DNA of 64,000 nucleotides from Isoptericola peretonis (lineage in GTDB: Bacteria > Actinomycetota > Actinomycetes > Actinomycetales > Cellulomonadaceae), in the NCBI GenBank assembly GCA_023241745.1, contig JALQCY010000002.1:434001-498000 (forward strand). Direction: 5' to 3'. The notes beneath the pieces are model-generated. The model was given only the letters and a program-made list of their open reading frames with translations, searched no databases and was not told where the DNA came from. Numbering within the stretch: the first letter of the stretch is position 1; each line of letters starts with the position of its first letter. Positions 56,522-64,000 of this stretch are shown here, piece by piece. Made by a program: the position numbers and the translations under genes.

Positions 56522-57792
56522 CGGTCCTGCTCCTCCTGGTGGCCATCCTGCTGCTGCTCGCCCTGCGGGTGCCGGTCGCGTTCGCGTTCCTCGGGCCCGG
56601 GCTCGCCTACCTGGTGATCGACGGCCAGTCGCTCGGCCTGCCCATGCGGCTGGTCGCGAACGCCACCGGCAACTTCGTGCTCCTGGCGGTACCGCTGTTC
56701 GTGCTCCTGGGCGTGGTCGCGAACCACGCCGGCATCGCGGACCGGCTCTTCGACTTCGCGCTCGCCCTGCTCGGCAAGGTGCGCGGTGGTCTGGGGTACG
56801 TCAGCGTCGGCGTGAGCCTCGGCTTCTCCTGGATGAGCGGCTCCGCGGTGGCCGACGCCGCCGCGCTGAGCAAGGTCGAGATCCCGCCCATGCTCCGGCA
56901 CGGGTACCCCCGGCGCTTCGCGCTCGGCGTGGTGGGCGCGGCGGCGCTGATCGCGCCCGTCATGCCGCCGAGCATCCCCGCCGTCATCTTCGCCGGGCAG
57001 GCCGCCGTCTCCACGGGGGCGCTGTTCGCCGCGTCGGTGGTCCCGGCGCTGCTCATGGCCGCCGGCCTGTGCCTCGTCGTGTTCGTCCTGGTGCGCCGGC
57101 ATCAGGGGATCGAGCACGTCGGCTTCTCCCGGGCGCGGCTCGCCCGGGCCGGCCGCCGGGTGCTGCTGCCGATCCTGGCCCCGGTGATCATCCTCGGCGG
57201 CATCCTGGGCGGGCTGTTCACGCCGACAGAGGCGGCCGCCGTCGGCGCCGCCTACATGCTCGTCCTCGGCTTCTCCTACGGCACGCTCAAGATGCGGGAC
57301 CTGCCGCGGATCCTCGTCGAGACCGCGCTCACCACGGCCGCGATCATGCTGATCGTCGCCTCGGCGTCGCTGCTCGGGTACGTCCTGGCACGCGAGCGCG
57401 TGCCGCAGGCGCTGGCCGAGCTGGTGCTGGGGCTCACCCAGGACGGCACCGTGTTCCTGCTGCTCGTCATGCTGCTCATGCTCCTGCTGGGCACGGTCGT
57501 GGACGCCACGGCCACCCTGGTGCTGGTCGTCCCGATCCTCATGCCCATCGCGGTCCAGCTCGGCGTGGACCCCATCGTGCTGGGCGTCGTGATGATCGTG
57601 TCCCTGATGATCGGGCTGCTCACGCCCCCGGTCGGCACGGTGCTGTACGTGCTGAGCTCCACGCAGCGGGTGGCGGTCGGCGAGGTCTTCCGCGGCGCGC
57701 TGCCCTTCACCGCCCCGCTGGTCGTCTGCTGCCTGGGGGTGATCTTCGTGCCGGGCATCGCCACGTGGCTGCCCGCCCAGCTGGGCCTGTGA
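56518..57792 (+). CDS. TRAP transporter large permease (DctM type)
   Basis: A 424-residue protein with about 12 hydrophobic segments, including GFSWMSGSAVADAAALSKVEIPPM, ALIAPVMPPSIPAVIFA and GLFTPTEAAAVGAAYMLVLG, all DctM hallmarks. It overlaps the DctQ stop by 4 bp and is followed by the binding protein gene after 60 bp. Confidence 0.95.
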   Translation: MTVLLLLVAILLLLALRVPVAFAFLGPGLAYLVIDGQSLGLPMRLVANATGNFVLLAVPLFVLLGVVANHAGIADRLFDFALALLGKVRGGLGYVSVGVSLGFSWMSGSAVADAAALSKVEIPPMLRHGYPRRFALGVVGAAALIAPVMPPSIPAVIFAGQAAVSTGALFAASVVPALLMAAGLCLVVFVLVRRHQGIEHVGFSRARLARAGRRVLLPILAPVIILGGILGGLFTPTEAAAVGAAYMLVLGFSYGTLKMRDLPRILVETALTTAAIMLIVASASLLGYVLARERVPQALAELVLGLTQDGTVFLLLVMLLMLLLGTVVDATATLVLVVPILMPIAVQLGVDPIVLGVVMIVSLMIGLLTPPVGTVLYVLSSTQRVAVGEVFRGALPFTAPLVVCCLGVIFVPGIATWLPAQLGL

Positions 57793-57852
57793 GCCCGCCC
57801 GCCGTCCGACCTGCCGACGACGACGCCGGCAGCGACCGAAAGGACACCCGTC

Positions 57853-58884
57853 ATGAACCGCACCCGTCGCACCCGCCGCACCGTGGTGGCGGTCGCCGCC
57901 GTCGGCCTGCCGCTGGGGGCGCTCGCGGCCTGCAGCAACGGCGGCGAGGGGGGAGAGACGTCCGAGGGCCAGGACGTCACCCTCACGCTCGCGCACAGCT
58001 ACACCGAGGACCAGCCGCAGCACACGTGCGGCGCGCAGGTCATCAAGGACGAGGCGGAGGCCGCGGACGTCGGCCTCACCGTCGAGCTGTTCCCGAACAG
58101 CCAGCTCGGCGGCGACGCCGACCGGATCGCCTCCGTGCAGTCGGGCGACATCGACATCGACGTCCAGGGCGCGTCCGCGCTGGCCGCGGTGTACGAGCCG
58201 GCGGGCGTGCTGGACGCGGCGTTCGGCTTCGACGACGCGGAGCACCTCGACGCGTACTTCACCGAGGGCTCGGCCGACCAGCTGGTGCAGGACTTCAAGG
58301 ACGCGTCCGGAGGCGTGTCGATCCTCGGCGCCTGGTCGGCCGGTGCACGACATTTCACGGCGAACACGCCGATCCGCGAGCCCGCCGACCTCGAGGGCCT
58401 GCGGATGCGGTTCCCGGGCTCGGGCCAGTACCTGCTCAACGCGCAGGCGCTGGGGGCGGACGCCACCGAGGTGGCCTACGAGGAGCTCTACCTGGCCTTG
58501 CAGCAGGGTGTGGTGGACGGCCAGGAGAACCCGCTCACGAACATCGACGCCACCAACCTCGTCGAGGTGCAGGACGTGCTGAGCATGTCCGGCCACCAGC
58601 AGAACTCGAACCTCATCGTGGCAGCTCCGTCCTACGACGACCTCAGCGACGAACAGCGCACGGCGCTCGACGACGCGGTCGCCGCGGCGGTGGAGCAGAT
58701 GCCGGGCTGCGTCGAGCAGGCGGAGCAGGAGATCCTCGACGGCTGGGAGCAGGAGGGCGCCATCGAGATCGTCGACGACGTCGACCGGGACGCGTTCGCG
58801 CAGCAGGCCGACGCCTGGTTCCGGGAGAACCTGGACGGTGACTCCCTCGCCGTCTACGAGTCCATGCGGGACTCCGCGCCATGA
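57853..58884 (+). CDS. TRAP transporter substrate-binding lipoprotein (DctP type)
   Basis: A 343-residue lipoprotein (lipobox LAAC, Cys27). Typical blocks: LTLAHSYTEDQPQH, GTS-like ELFPNSQLGGDADRIASVQSGDI, and the conserved YEELYLALQQGVVDGQENPLTNI. The Arg of the ligand clamp falls in LEGLRMRFPGSGQY, in keeping with a carboxylate ligand. With shikimate-dehydrogenase and QuiC genes next door, shikimate, quinate or 3-dehydroshikimate is the best guess. Confidence 0.93.
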   Translation: MNRTRRTRRTVVAVAAVGLPLGALAACSNGGEGGETSEGQDVTLTLAHSYTEDQPQHTCGAQVIKDEAEAADVGLTVELFPNSQLGGDADRIASVQSGDIDIDVQGASALAAVYEPAGVLDAAFGFDDAEHLDAYFTEGSADQLVQDFKDASGGVSILGAWSAGARHFTANTPIREPADLEGLRMRFPGSGQYLLNAQALGADATEVAYEELYLALQQGVVDGQENPLTNIDATNLVEVQDVLSMSGHQQNSNLIVAAPSYDDLSDEQRTALDDAVAAAVEQMPGCVEQAEQEILDGWEQEGAIEIVDDVDRDAFAQQADAWFRENLDGDSLAVYESMRDSAP

Positions 58885-58918
58885 CCGGGCGGGCACCGCG
58901 TCGCCGGGCCCGCGAGCC

Positions 58919-59764
58919 ATGAGCGGCTACCGGGTCGCGCTGCTGGGGCACGGCATCGGGTCGTCGCTCTCCCCGGCCCTGCACATGGAGGAGGCCCGGC
59001 ACCTCGGCCTCGACTACGAGTACCGCGTCGTCGACCTCGCCGACCGGCCGGACGCCGACCTCGCCGTGGAGCTGCGGGCCCTCGAGGACGCGGGCTTCCA
59101 CGCGGCGAACGTCACCCACCCGTTCAAGCAGGCCGTCCTCGACCACGTCACCCGGCTCAGCCCCGCCGTCCGGCGGGTCGGGTCGGCCAACCTGGTCCTG
59201 TTCGCGCCCGTCGGCCGCGTCGCGCACAACACCGACTGCTCCGGCTTCCGCACGGCCCTCGAACGGTTCCTCGCCGGGCGCCCGGGCCGCGGCACCGTGC
59301 TGCAGGTCGGTGCGGGCGGTGCCGGCCTCGCGACCGCCGCCGGCCTCGTCGACATGGGCTTCGCCCGGATCGTCGTGCACGACGTCGCGCCCGCGGCGAC
59401 CGACGCGCTGCTCGCCCGGTTCGCCGACCCGGACGGCGACAGGCTCCTCGGGAGCGGTGGTTCCCCCGAGGACTGGCTGCCCCGGGTCGACGGCGTCGTC
59501 CACGTCACGCCCGTGGGGATGGCGGCCCACCCGGGGGTCGCGTTCGACGTGGACCTGCTCGAGCCGCACGCCTGGGTGGCCGAGGTGGTGTACCGGCCCC
59601 TCGAGACAGAGCTGGTGCGGCGGGCGCGCGCCCGGGGGCTGGCCACGCTCGACGGAGGCGCGATGGCCGTCGGCCAGGCGGCCGACAGCCTCCGCCTCAT
59701 CACCGGGCTGGAGCCCGACGACGCCCGGATGCGGGCGCACTTCACCCGGCTCGCCGACACATGA
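58919..59764 (+). CDS. Shikimate/quinate dehydrogenase family protein
   Basis: A 281-residue AroE-fold enzyme: substrate pocket SSLSPALHMEEA, catalytic Lys in NVTHPFKQAVLDHVTRL, Asp in AHNTDCSGF, nucleotide loop VGAGGAGLATAAG, and Gln in AVGQAADSLRLITG. Next to a TRAP importer and a 3-dehydroshikimate dehydratase it is probably a catabolic shikimate/quinate dehydrogenase like corynebacterial QsuD. The acid after the beta-2 strand (VVHDVAP) suggests NAD+. ATG 58919; the stop overlaps the next gene if ATG 59761 is used. Confidence 0.9.
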   Translation: MSGYRVALLGHGIGSSLSPALHMEEARHLGLDYEYRVVDLADRPDADLAVELRALEDAGFHAANVTHPFKQAVLDHVTRLSPAVRRVGSANLVLFAPVGRVAHNTDCSGFRTALERFLAGRPGRGTVLQVGAGGAGLATAAGLVDMGFARIVVHDVAPAATDALLARFADPDGDRLLGSGGSPEDWLPRVDGVVHVTPVGMAAHPGVAFDVDLLEPHAWVAEVVYRPLETELVRRARARGLATLDGGAMAVGQAADSLRLITGLEPDDARMRAHFTRLADT

Positions 59765-59805
59765 TCCCGACCCTCGCCCCCTCGCCCTCCGGACGGAGAA
59801 CCGGC

Positions 59806-61653
59806 ATGCGCACGTCGATCGCCACGGTCTGCCTCAGCGGGAGCCTCGAGGACAAGCTGTACGCCTGCGCCGACGCGGGCTTCGACGGGGTCGAGATCTT
59901 CGAGCCCGACCTCGTGGTCAGCGACCGCAGCCCCGAGGAGATCCGGGCGCTCGCCGACAGGCTGGGGCTGCGCCTGGAGATGTACCAGCCCTTCCGGGAC
60001 TTCGAGGGCGTCGCCCCGCCGCTGCTCGAGGACAACCTCCGGCGGGCGCGCGAACGGTTCACGACCATGCGGCGCCTCGGCACCGACCTGATGCTCGTGT
60101 GCAGCAACGTCGCGACCGCCACCGTGGACTCCGACCAGGTGTCCGCCGACCAGCTCCGGCGGCTGGGCGACCTGGCTGCGGAGCACGGCGTCCGCGTCGC
60201 GTTCGAGGCGCTCGCCTGGGGGCGGTACATCGACGACTACCGCCGCTCCTGGCGGGTGGTGGAGCGTGCGGACCACGAGGCCGTGGGCGTGTGCCTCGAC
60301 AGCTTCCACATCCTCGCCCGCGGCCACGACCCGGCGGAGATCGAGAAGATCCCGGGGGAGAAGATCTTCTTCGTCCAGCTCGCCGACGCCCCGGCACTGA
60401 CCATGGACGTGCTGTCGTGGAGCCGGCACCACCGGCTGTTCCCGGGCGAGGGCTCCTGGGACCTGGGCCGGTTCGTCGCGCACGTGGCGCGCGCGGGCTA
60501 CGCCGGACCGCTCTCCCTGGAGGTCTTCAACGACGTCTTCCGGCAGGCGGACACGCGCCGCACCGCCGAGCATGCGCTGCGGTCCCTGGTGTGGCTCGAG
60601 GACCGTGCCGCCCGGCTGCCCGGCAGCCCCGGGTCGCTGCACCGCATCGCGGACCCGGCGGTGCCCTCGGGTTACGACTACGTGGAGGTCAAGGCCGAGG
60701 ACACCGGGGAGGTCGAGCAGCTGCTCGAACGGCTCGGGATGACGTTCCGGGGGCAGCACCGCACCAAGCCCGTCCGCCTGTGGTCGGCCGGGGACGCGCG
60801 GATCGTCCTCAACGAGCAGCACGCCCGCGACCAGCGGCCGCACCTGGCCGGGGTGGGGTTCCGGGTGCCGGACGCGGCCGCGGTGCGCGACCGCGCCCGC
60901 GCGCTCGCCGTCGGCCCGGCGGCGCGACGCACCCAGGCCGGCGAGCTCGAGATGCCGGGCTTCATGGCACCGAGCGGGATCGAGGTGTTCCTCAACGACC
61001 GCGATCTCGGCGGCGAGCCGGCATGGGTCGCGGAGTTCGAGCACGGACGCCCGCACGTGCCCGGCGAGGCCCCCGGGATCGGCGGTATCGACCATGTCAA
61101 CGTGTCCCACGGGCGCGACGCGCACGACGAGGCCGTGCTGTTCTGCACCAGCGTGCTCGGGCTCGAGTCGCCGTCGGCCACCCAGGCGGCGGGGCCGCAC
61201 GGGCTGGTCCACAGCCAGGTGATGCGCACCCCGGACGGGCGGGTCCGCCTCTCGTTGAACGTCTCTCCGGCGGGCGTCACCCACCCCGACCACGTCGCCC
61301 TCGCCTGCGACGACGTCGTGGCCGTGGCACGCAGGGCGCGCGAGCGCGGGCTCGAGCCCGTGCCGGTGCCGGGCAACTACTACGACGACCTGCGCGCCCG
61401 GTTCGCGCTCGACGACGCGGTCCTCGCGACGCTGCGGGAGCACCAGCTGCTGTTCGACCGCTCCGACGCGGGGGAGCTGTGGCACTTCTACACCCCGCGC
61501 GTGGGCGGCCTGTGCTTCGAGGTCGTGCAGCGGGTGGGGGCGTACGACGCCTACGCGACGGACAACACGCCGGTGCTCCTCGCGGCGCAGGACCGCATGG
61601 ACCGGGCGGTCGGTCGTCGGGACGGCCCGGGCCAGGGCCGTCCCGACCTCTGA
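59806..61653 (+). CDS. QuiC-like 3-dehydroshikimate dehydratase fused to an HPPD-like VOC domain
   Basis: A 615-residue fusion. Residues 1-280 form a TIM barrel (RTSIATVCLSGSLEDKLYAC; DGVEIFEPDLV) with metal ligands in VAFEALAWGRY, VCLDSFHILARG, FFVQLADAPAL and LSLEVFNDVFRQ, giving 3-dehydroshikimate to protocatechuate. Residues 300-600 resemble 4-hydroxyphenylpyruvate dioxygenase, two VOC modules with IDHVNVSHGRDAHDEA and LCFEVVQRVG. ATG 59806 has CGGAG and begins where QuiC homology begins; ATG 59761, overlapping the preceding stop, is an alternative. Role of the VOC half unknown. Confidence 0.88.
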   Translation: MRTSIATVCLSGSLEDKLYACADAGFDGVEIFEPDLVVSDRSPEEIRALADRLGLRLEMYQPFRDFEGVAPPLLEDNLRRARERFTTMRRLGTDLMLVCSNVATATVDSDQVSADQLRRLGDLAAEHGVRVAFEALAWGRYIDDYRRSWRVVERADHEAVGVCLDSFHILARGHDPAEIEKIPGEKIFFVQLADAPALTMDVLSWSRHHRLFPGEGSWDLGRFVAHVARAGYAGPLSLEVFNDVFRQADTRRTAEHALRSLVWLEDRAARLPGSPGSLHRIADPAVPSGYDYVEVKAEDTGEVEQLLERLGMTFRGQHRTKPVRLWSAGDARIVLNEQHARDQRPHLAGVGFRVPDAAAVRDRARALAVGPAARRTQAGELEMPGFMAPSGIEVFLNDRDLGGEPAWVAEFEHGRPHVPGEAPGIGGIDHVNVSHGRDAHDEAVLFCTSVLGLESPSATQAAGPHGLVHSQVMRTPDGRVRLSLNVSPAGVTHPDHVALACDDVVAVARRARERGLEPVPVPGNYYDDLRARFALDDAVLATLREHQLLFDRSDAGELWHFYTPRVGGLCFEVVQRVGAYDAYATDNTPVLLAAQDRMDRAVGRRDGPGQGRPDL

Positions 61654-61750
61654 CGCCCCCCACCGCCCGGTGGTCGCCGTCGCCGCCCGACCCTAGGGTG
61701 TCGAACGCGGTCCGGGGTCGAGCCGGTGGACGAACGATGGGGGCGACGCG

Positions 61751-63073
61751 ATGAGCGCGCGACGCTGGCGCCTGCACCTGCCGGCCTTCACGCTGCGCCG
61801 CAGGTCCCTCGAGGTCGAGCCGGTGGTCGACACCGCGTCCGAGCGGCTGCAGGAGTTCCTGGTGCTGCTCGGCAGCGCCCTCCTGTCGATCGGGACCGCC
61901 GCCACCGACATCCAGCGCACCCTCAAGCGCGTCGCCGTCGCCCTCGGCTCACCGCGGACCGCCATGTTCGTGTTCCCGACCCTGATCCTCATCAGGATGC
62001 CCGGGGACACCGAGACCCGGTTCGACGTCGCGGAGTCTCCGGGCGGTGAGGTGAGGTTCGACCGCGCCGCGCAGGTCTACGCCGTGGTCGACCGCGCGGT
62101 CGCGGGGCAGCTCGACGCGGACGAGGGCATCGAGCAGCTCGGCCGGATCGCCGCAGCGCCGCCGCGCTTCCGCGGGTGGGTGCGGACGCTGGGTCACGGC
62201 CTGGCGGCGACAGGGCTCGGCCTCGTCCTGCTCGGGGGTGACGCGGTCAGCCTGCTCTACGCCTTCGTGCTCGGGGCGCTCGTCGGGGCGGTCAAGCTGG
62301 TCGTGCGCCCGGGGACCTACGCGGCGGTGCTCTTCCCGGTCGCCACGGCGTTCGTGCTGGCGCTGGTGGTCTTCGGTCTCGCGCACACCACGGTGGTGAG
62401 CGAGCCGTTGCAGGTGCTGGTGCCCGCCCTGGTCACGTTGCTGCCGGGCGCCGCGCTGACCACGGGCGTCCAGGAGCTCGCGGCCGGCGACGTGGTGGCA
62501 GGGGCGAGCCGCCTCGTGTCCGGCATCGCCCAGCTGGTGTTCCTCGCCTTCGGGATCCTCGCCGCGCTCTCGATGACGGGGGTGCCCGCGTCGACCGCGC
62601 TCGCGTCGACGGCGACGTCCCTCGGCGCGTTCCAGCCGTGGCTTGGCGTGCTGCTCTTCTCCCTCGGGATCTTCCTGTACCACTGCGGGCCGCCGCGCTC
62701 GCTCGCGTTCCTCACCGTCGTCCTGCTGGCGGCCTATGGTGGCCAGCTCGCCGGCGCGGTGCTGACCAGCAGCGTCTACAGCGGCCTGCTCGGAGCGACG
62801 GTGCTGACCCTGGTCGCCTACCTCGTCCAGACGCTGAGGGGTGCCCCGCCGGCCGTCGTCTGCTTCCTCCCGGCGTTCTGGCTGCTGGTCCCCGGGGCGA
62901 CCGGGCTCATCGGGATCACGCAGACCGCCAGCGGGGGCACGGTCCAGTCCGCGAGCCTGCCGACCATCGCCGGGTCGATCGTGTCGATCGCCCTGGGCGT
63001 GCTGATCGGGACCGCGGTCTACCGGCAGGTGTTCACGATCGTGCCCGACCGGTGGCGGCTGCGCCCCGTGTGA
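61751..63073 (+). CDS. ThrE-like threonine/serine exporter family protein
   Basis: A 440-residue membrane protein. An N-terminal cytosolic domain (residues 1-140; LVLLGSALLSIGTAATDIQR, and FPTLILIRMPGDTETRF) is followed by about ten hydrophobic segments, the two halves of the ThrE/YjjP-YjjB fold. Length is close to Corynebacterium ThrE. It would export threonine, serine or other small amino acids. A TAGGGT box at 61695-61700 may be its -10. Confidence 0.88.
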   Translation: MSARRWRLHLPAFTLRRRSLEVEPVVDTASERLQEFLVLLGSALLSIGTAATDIQRTLKRVAVALGSPRTAMFVFPTLILIRMPGDTETRFDVAESPGGEVRFDRAAQVYAVVDRAVAGQLDADEGIEQLGRIAAAPPRFRGWVRTLGHGLAATGLGLVLLGGDAVSLLYAFVLGALVGAVKLVVRPGTYAAVLFPVATAFVLALVVFGLAHTTVVSEPLQVLVPALVTLLPGAALTTGVQELAAGDVVAGASRLVSGIAQLVFLAFGILAALSMTGVPASTALASTATSLGAFQPWLGVLLFSLGIFLYHCGPPRSLAFLTVVLLAAYGGQLAGAVLTSSVYSGLLGATVLTLVAYLVQTLRGAPPAVVCFLPAFWLLVPGATGLIGITQTASGGTVQSASLPTIAGSIVSIALGVLIGTAVYRQVFTIVPDRWRLRPV

Positions 63074-63089
63074 GCCGGAGGCCGATCCC

Positions 63090-63206
63090 TCAGCCGTCGC
63101 GGTGCGCCGGGTCGCGACGCCCGGCCACCAGGTGCCGCGTGATGCCGGTGCCGGCGGCCACCGAGATCCAGCGGCGCTTGGTCATGTGGTGCTCGGTGGG
63201 GCCCAT
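63090..63206 (-). CDS. 38-residue hypothetical protein downstream of ppGpp synthetase
   Basis: A small basic ORF: MGPTEHHMTKRRWISVAAGT, with a second possible start at ATG 63185 (MTKRRWIS). It begins 7 bp after the stop of the (p)ppGpp synthetase gene, so it may be in the same operon. No family recognised. Too short for any codon statistic by eye, so low confidence. Confidence 0.4.
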   Translation of the reverse strand: MGPTEHHMTKRRWISVAAGTGITRHLVAGRRDPAHRDG

Positions 63207-63213
63207 GCCCGGC

Positions 63214-64000
63214 TCAGTCCTGCCGCGACCCGCGCGGCGCGTCGCCCTCGACCTCGGCCGCGCTCCAGAAGTTGCGCAGCATCTCCTCGGGGGTGAGCAG
63301 CGCGTCGCGCTGCTCGACCGGCTCCTCGGCGCCCGCGATCGCCGTGACCTCGTCGTGGATGCGCTCCATGGAGCTGTCGAGGGAGGCGGCGACGTCGGCC
63401 GCGAGCTTGAGGGAGTCGGTGAGGTGGCGCGGCACGTCGCGCGCGTACTTGTAGTAGATCTTGTGCTCGAGGCTGGCCCAGAAGTCCATCGCGATCGTGC
63501 GCAGCTGGATCTCGACGATGACGTGCTCCACCCGGTCGGACAGGTAGACGGGCACCTGCACGATGAGGTGCAGCGACTTGTAGCCGTTCGGCTTGGGGTG
63601 CGCGATGTAGTCGCGCTCCTCCAGGACGGTGAGGTCGGCCTGGTTCGTCAGCATGTCCCGCACCTTGTAGATGTCGGACACGAAGCTGCAGGTGACGCGC
63701 ACGCCCGCGACGTCGAACATCTTCTCGCGCACGCCGTCGGGGGTCAGCGGGATGCCCTTGCGGCGGCACTTGGCCACGATCGACTCCAGGGACTTGAGCC
63801 GCGAGCCGACGTGCTCCACCGGGTTGTAGTTCTGCATGTGCCGGAACTCGTCCCGCAGGATCGAGATCTTGGTCATGACCTCGTCGATGCCGAACTTGTA
63901 CGTCAGCACCAGCCGCCGCAGCTGGTCGAGCAGCTCCCGGATCTCCGCCGCCTCGGGGAAGCGGTGGTCGGCACCGTGCCCTGCGTCGTGCCCTGCGTCG
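63214..64000 (-). CDS. Small GTP pyrophosphokinase ((p)ppGpp synthetase, RelQ/YjbM type), N-terminus beyond the right edge
   Basis: 262 residues are visible and the frame is open at the right edge. Only a synthetase domain is present: CRRKGIPLTPDGVREKMFDVAGVR, the GTP-binding HPKPNGYKSLHLIVQVPV, and VEIQLRTIAMDFWASLEHKIYYK, with no HD hydrolase and no TGS/ACT domain. This is the small alarmone synthetase type. GTG 63909 would be an internal start; the LLDQLRRLVLTYKFGIDE stretch upstream shows the protein begins earlier. Confidence 0.88.
   Translation of the reverse strand, partial: DAGHDAGHGADHRFPEAAEIRELLDQLRRLVLTYKFGIDEVMTKISILRDEFRHMQNYNPVEHVGSRLKSLESIVAKCRRKGIPLTPDGVREKMFDVAGVRVTCSFVSDIYKVRDMLTNQADLTVLEERDYIAHPKPNGYKSLHLIVQVPVYLSDRVEHVIVEIQLRTIAMDFWASLEHKIYYKYARDVPRHLTDSLKLAADVAASLDSSMERIHDEVTAIAGAEEPVEQRDALLTPEEMLRNFWSAAEVEGDAPRGSRQD

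Noticed and set aside
54814..58920. A 1368-codon minus-strand open frame spanning the TRAP genes
   Set aside because: Only the downstream third is the LacI regulator; the rest is antisense to DctQMP.
63978..64000. Short tandem repeat TGCCCTGCGTCG
   Set aside because: In frame with the alarmone synthetase (Asp-Ala-Gly-His repeat) and cut by the window edge; too short to interpret.
1..64000. CRISPR arrays, insertion sequences, prophage genes, integrases, rRNA
   Set aside because: No spaced repeats, transposase or integrase motifs, phage structural genes or rRNA segments found by reading.

Overview
The window is about 73% G+C (my estimate), densely coded and free of recognisable mobile elements. 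It looks like chromosome from a high-GC Gram-positive bacterium, most likely a plant-polymer-degrading actinobacterium of the Micrococcales (Cellulomonas / Cellulosimicrobium / Isoptericola type). Reasons are the actinobacterial marker families (DUF3000, DUF2277, actinobacterial RNase D), leaderless genes with a TANNNT box 6-8 nt before the start codon, an operon that looks like D-amino-acid peptidoglycan cross-bridge synthesis, and arabinoxylan and aromatic catabolic clusters. The genus is inference.

Layout. 1-18.2 kb is housekeeping: RNase D and DUF3000; gnd with two ATP-grasp carboxylate-amine ligases and an aspartate/glutamate racemase, all joined by 4-bp overlaps; a pyrimidine reductase divergent from zapE; a TreZ-like protein that has lost GH13 catalytic residues; two short tRNA operons (Gly-Val and Gly-Cys-Val); and pabB and pabC, separated by a RibD/DHFR-like reductase, a multicopper oxidase and a membrane protein. 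A lone tRNA-Val(CAC) closes the block. Many genes here appear leaderless.

18.4-37.9 kb looks accessory. It holds five alpha/beta-hydrolases (two close paralogues), two NmrA-like proteins (one internally deleted), an exported hydrolase, an orphan fumarate-reductase/L-aspartate-oxidase-type flavoprotein, two giant LuxR (LAL) regulators around a truncated SigJ/ECF41-like sigma factor, a cupin/DUF427 pair, and a TetR/SDR pair with twin operators. Genes here nearly all have Shine-Dalgarno sites.

37-54.8 kb is carbohydrate-centred. An IclR gene is divergent from a fumarylacetoacetase-family sugar-acid dehydratase candidate. It is followed by an IlvD/EDD dehydratase, a GH51 arabinofuranosidase and a sugar ABC importer with its LacI regulator. 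Then come an exported double CE1-type esterase with a dead first domain, a ketosteroid-dehydrogenase-like flavoprotein, a Tat-exported TIM-barrel protein and an exported PQQ-type sugar dehydrogenase with a PKD domain. The promoter of the esterase and the IclR/FAH promoter carry the same unusual direct-repeat element, suggesting one regulon.

54.8-61.7 kb reads as shikimate/quinate uptake and conversion: a LacI regulator, a TRAP transporter (Q, M, P), a shikimate-dehydrogenase-family enzyme and a QuiC-like 3-dehydroshikimate dehydratase fused to an HPPD/VOC half. The right end holds a ThrE exporter, a 38-residue ORF and a partial small (p)ppGpp synthetase.
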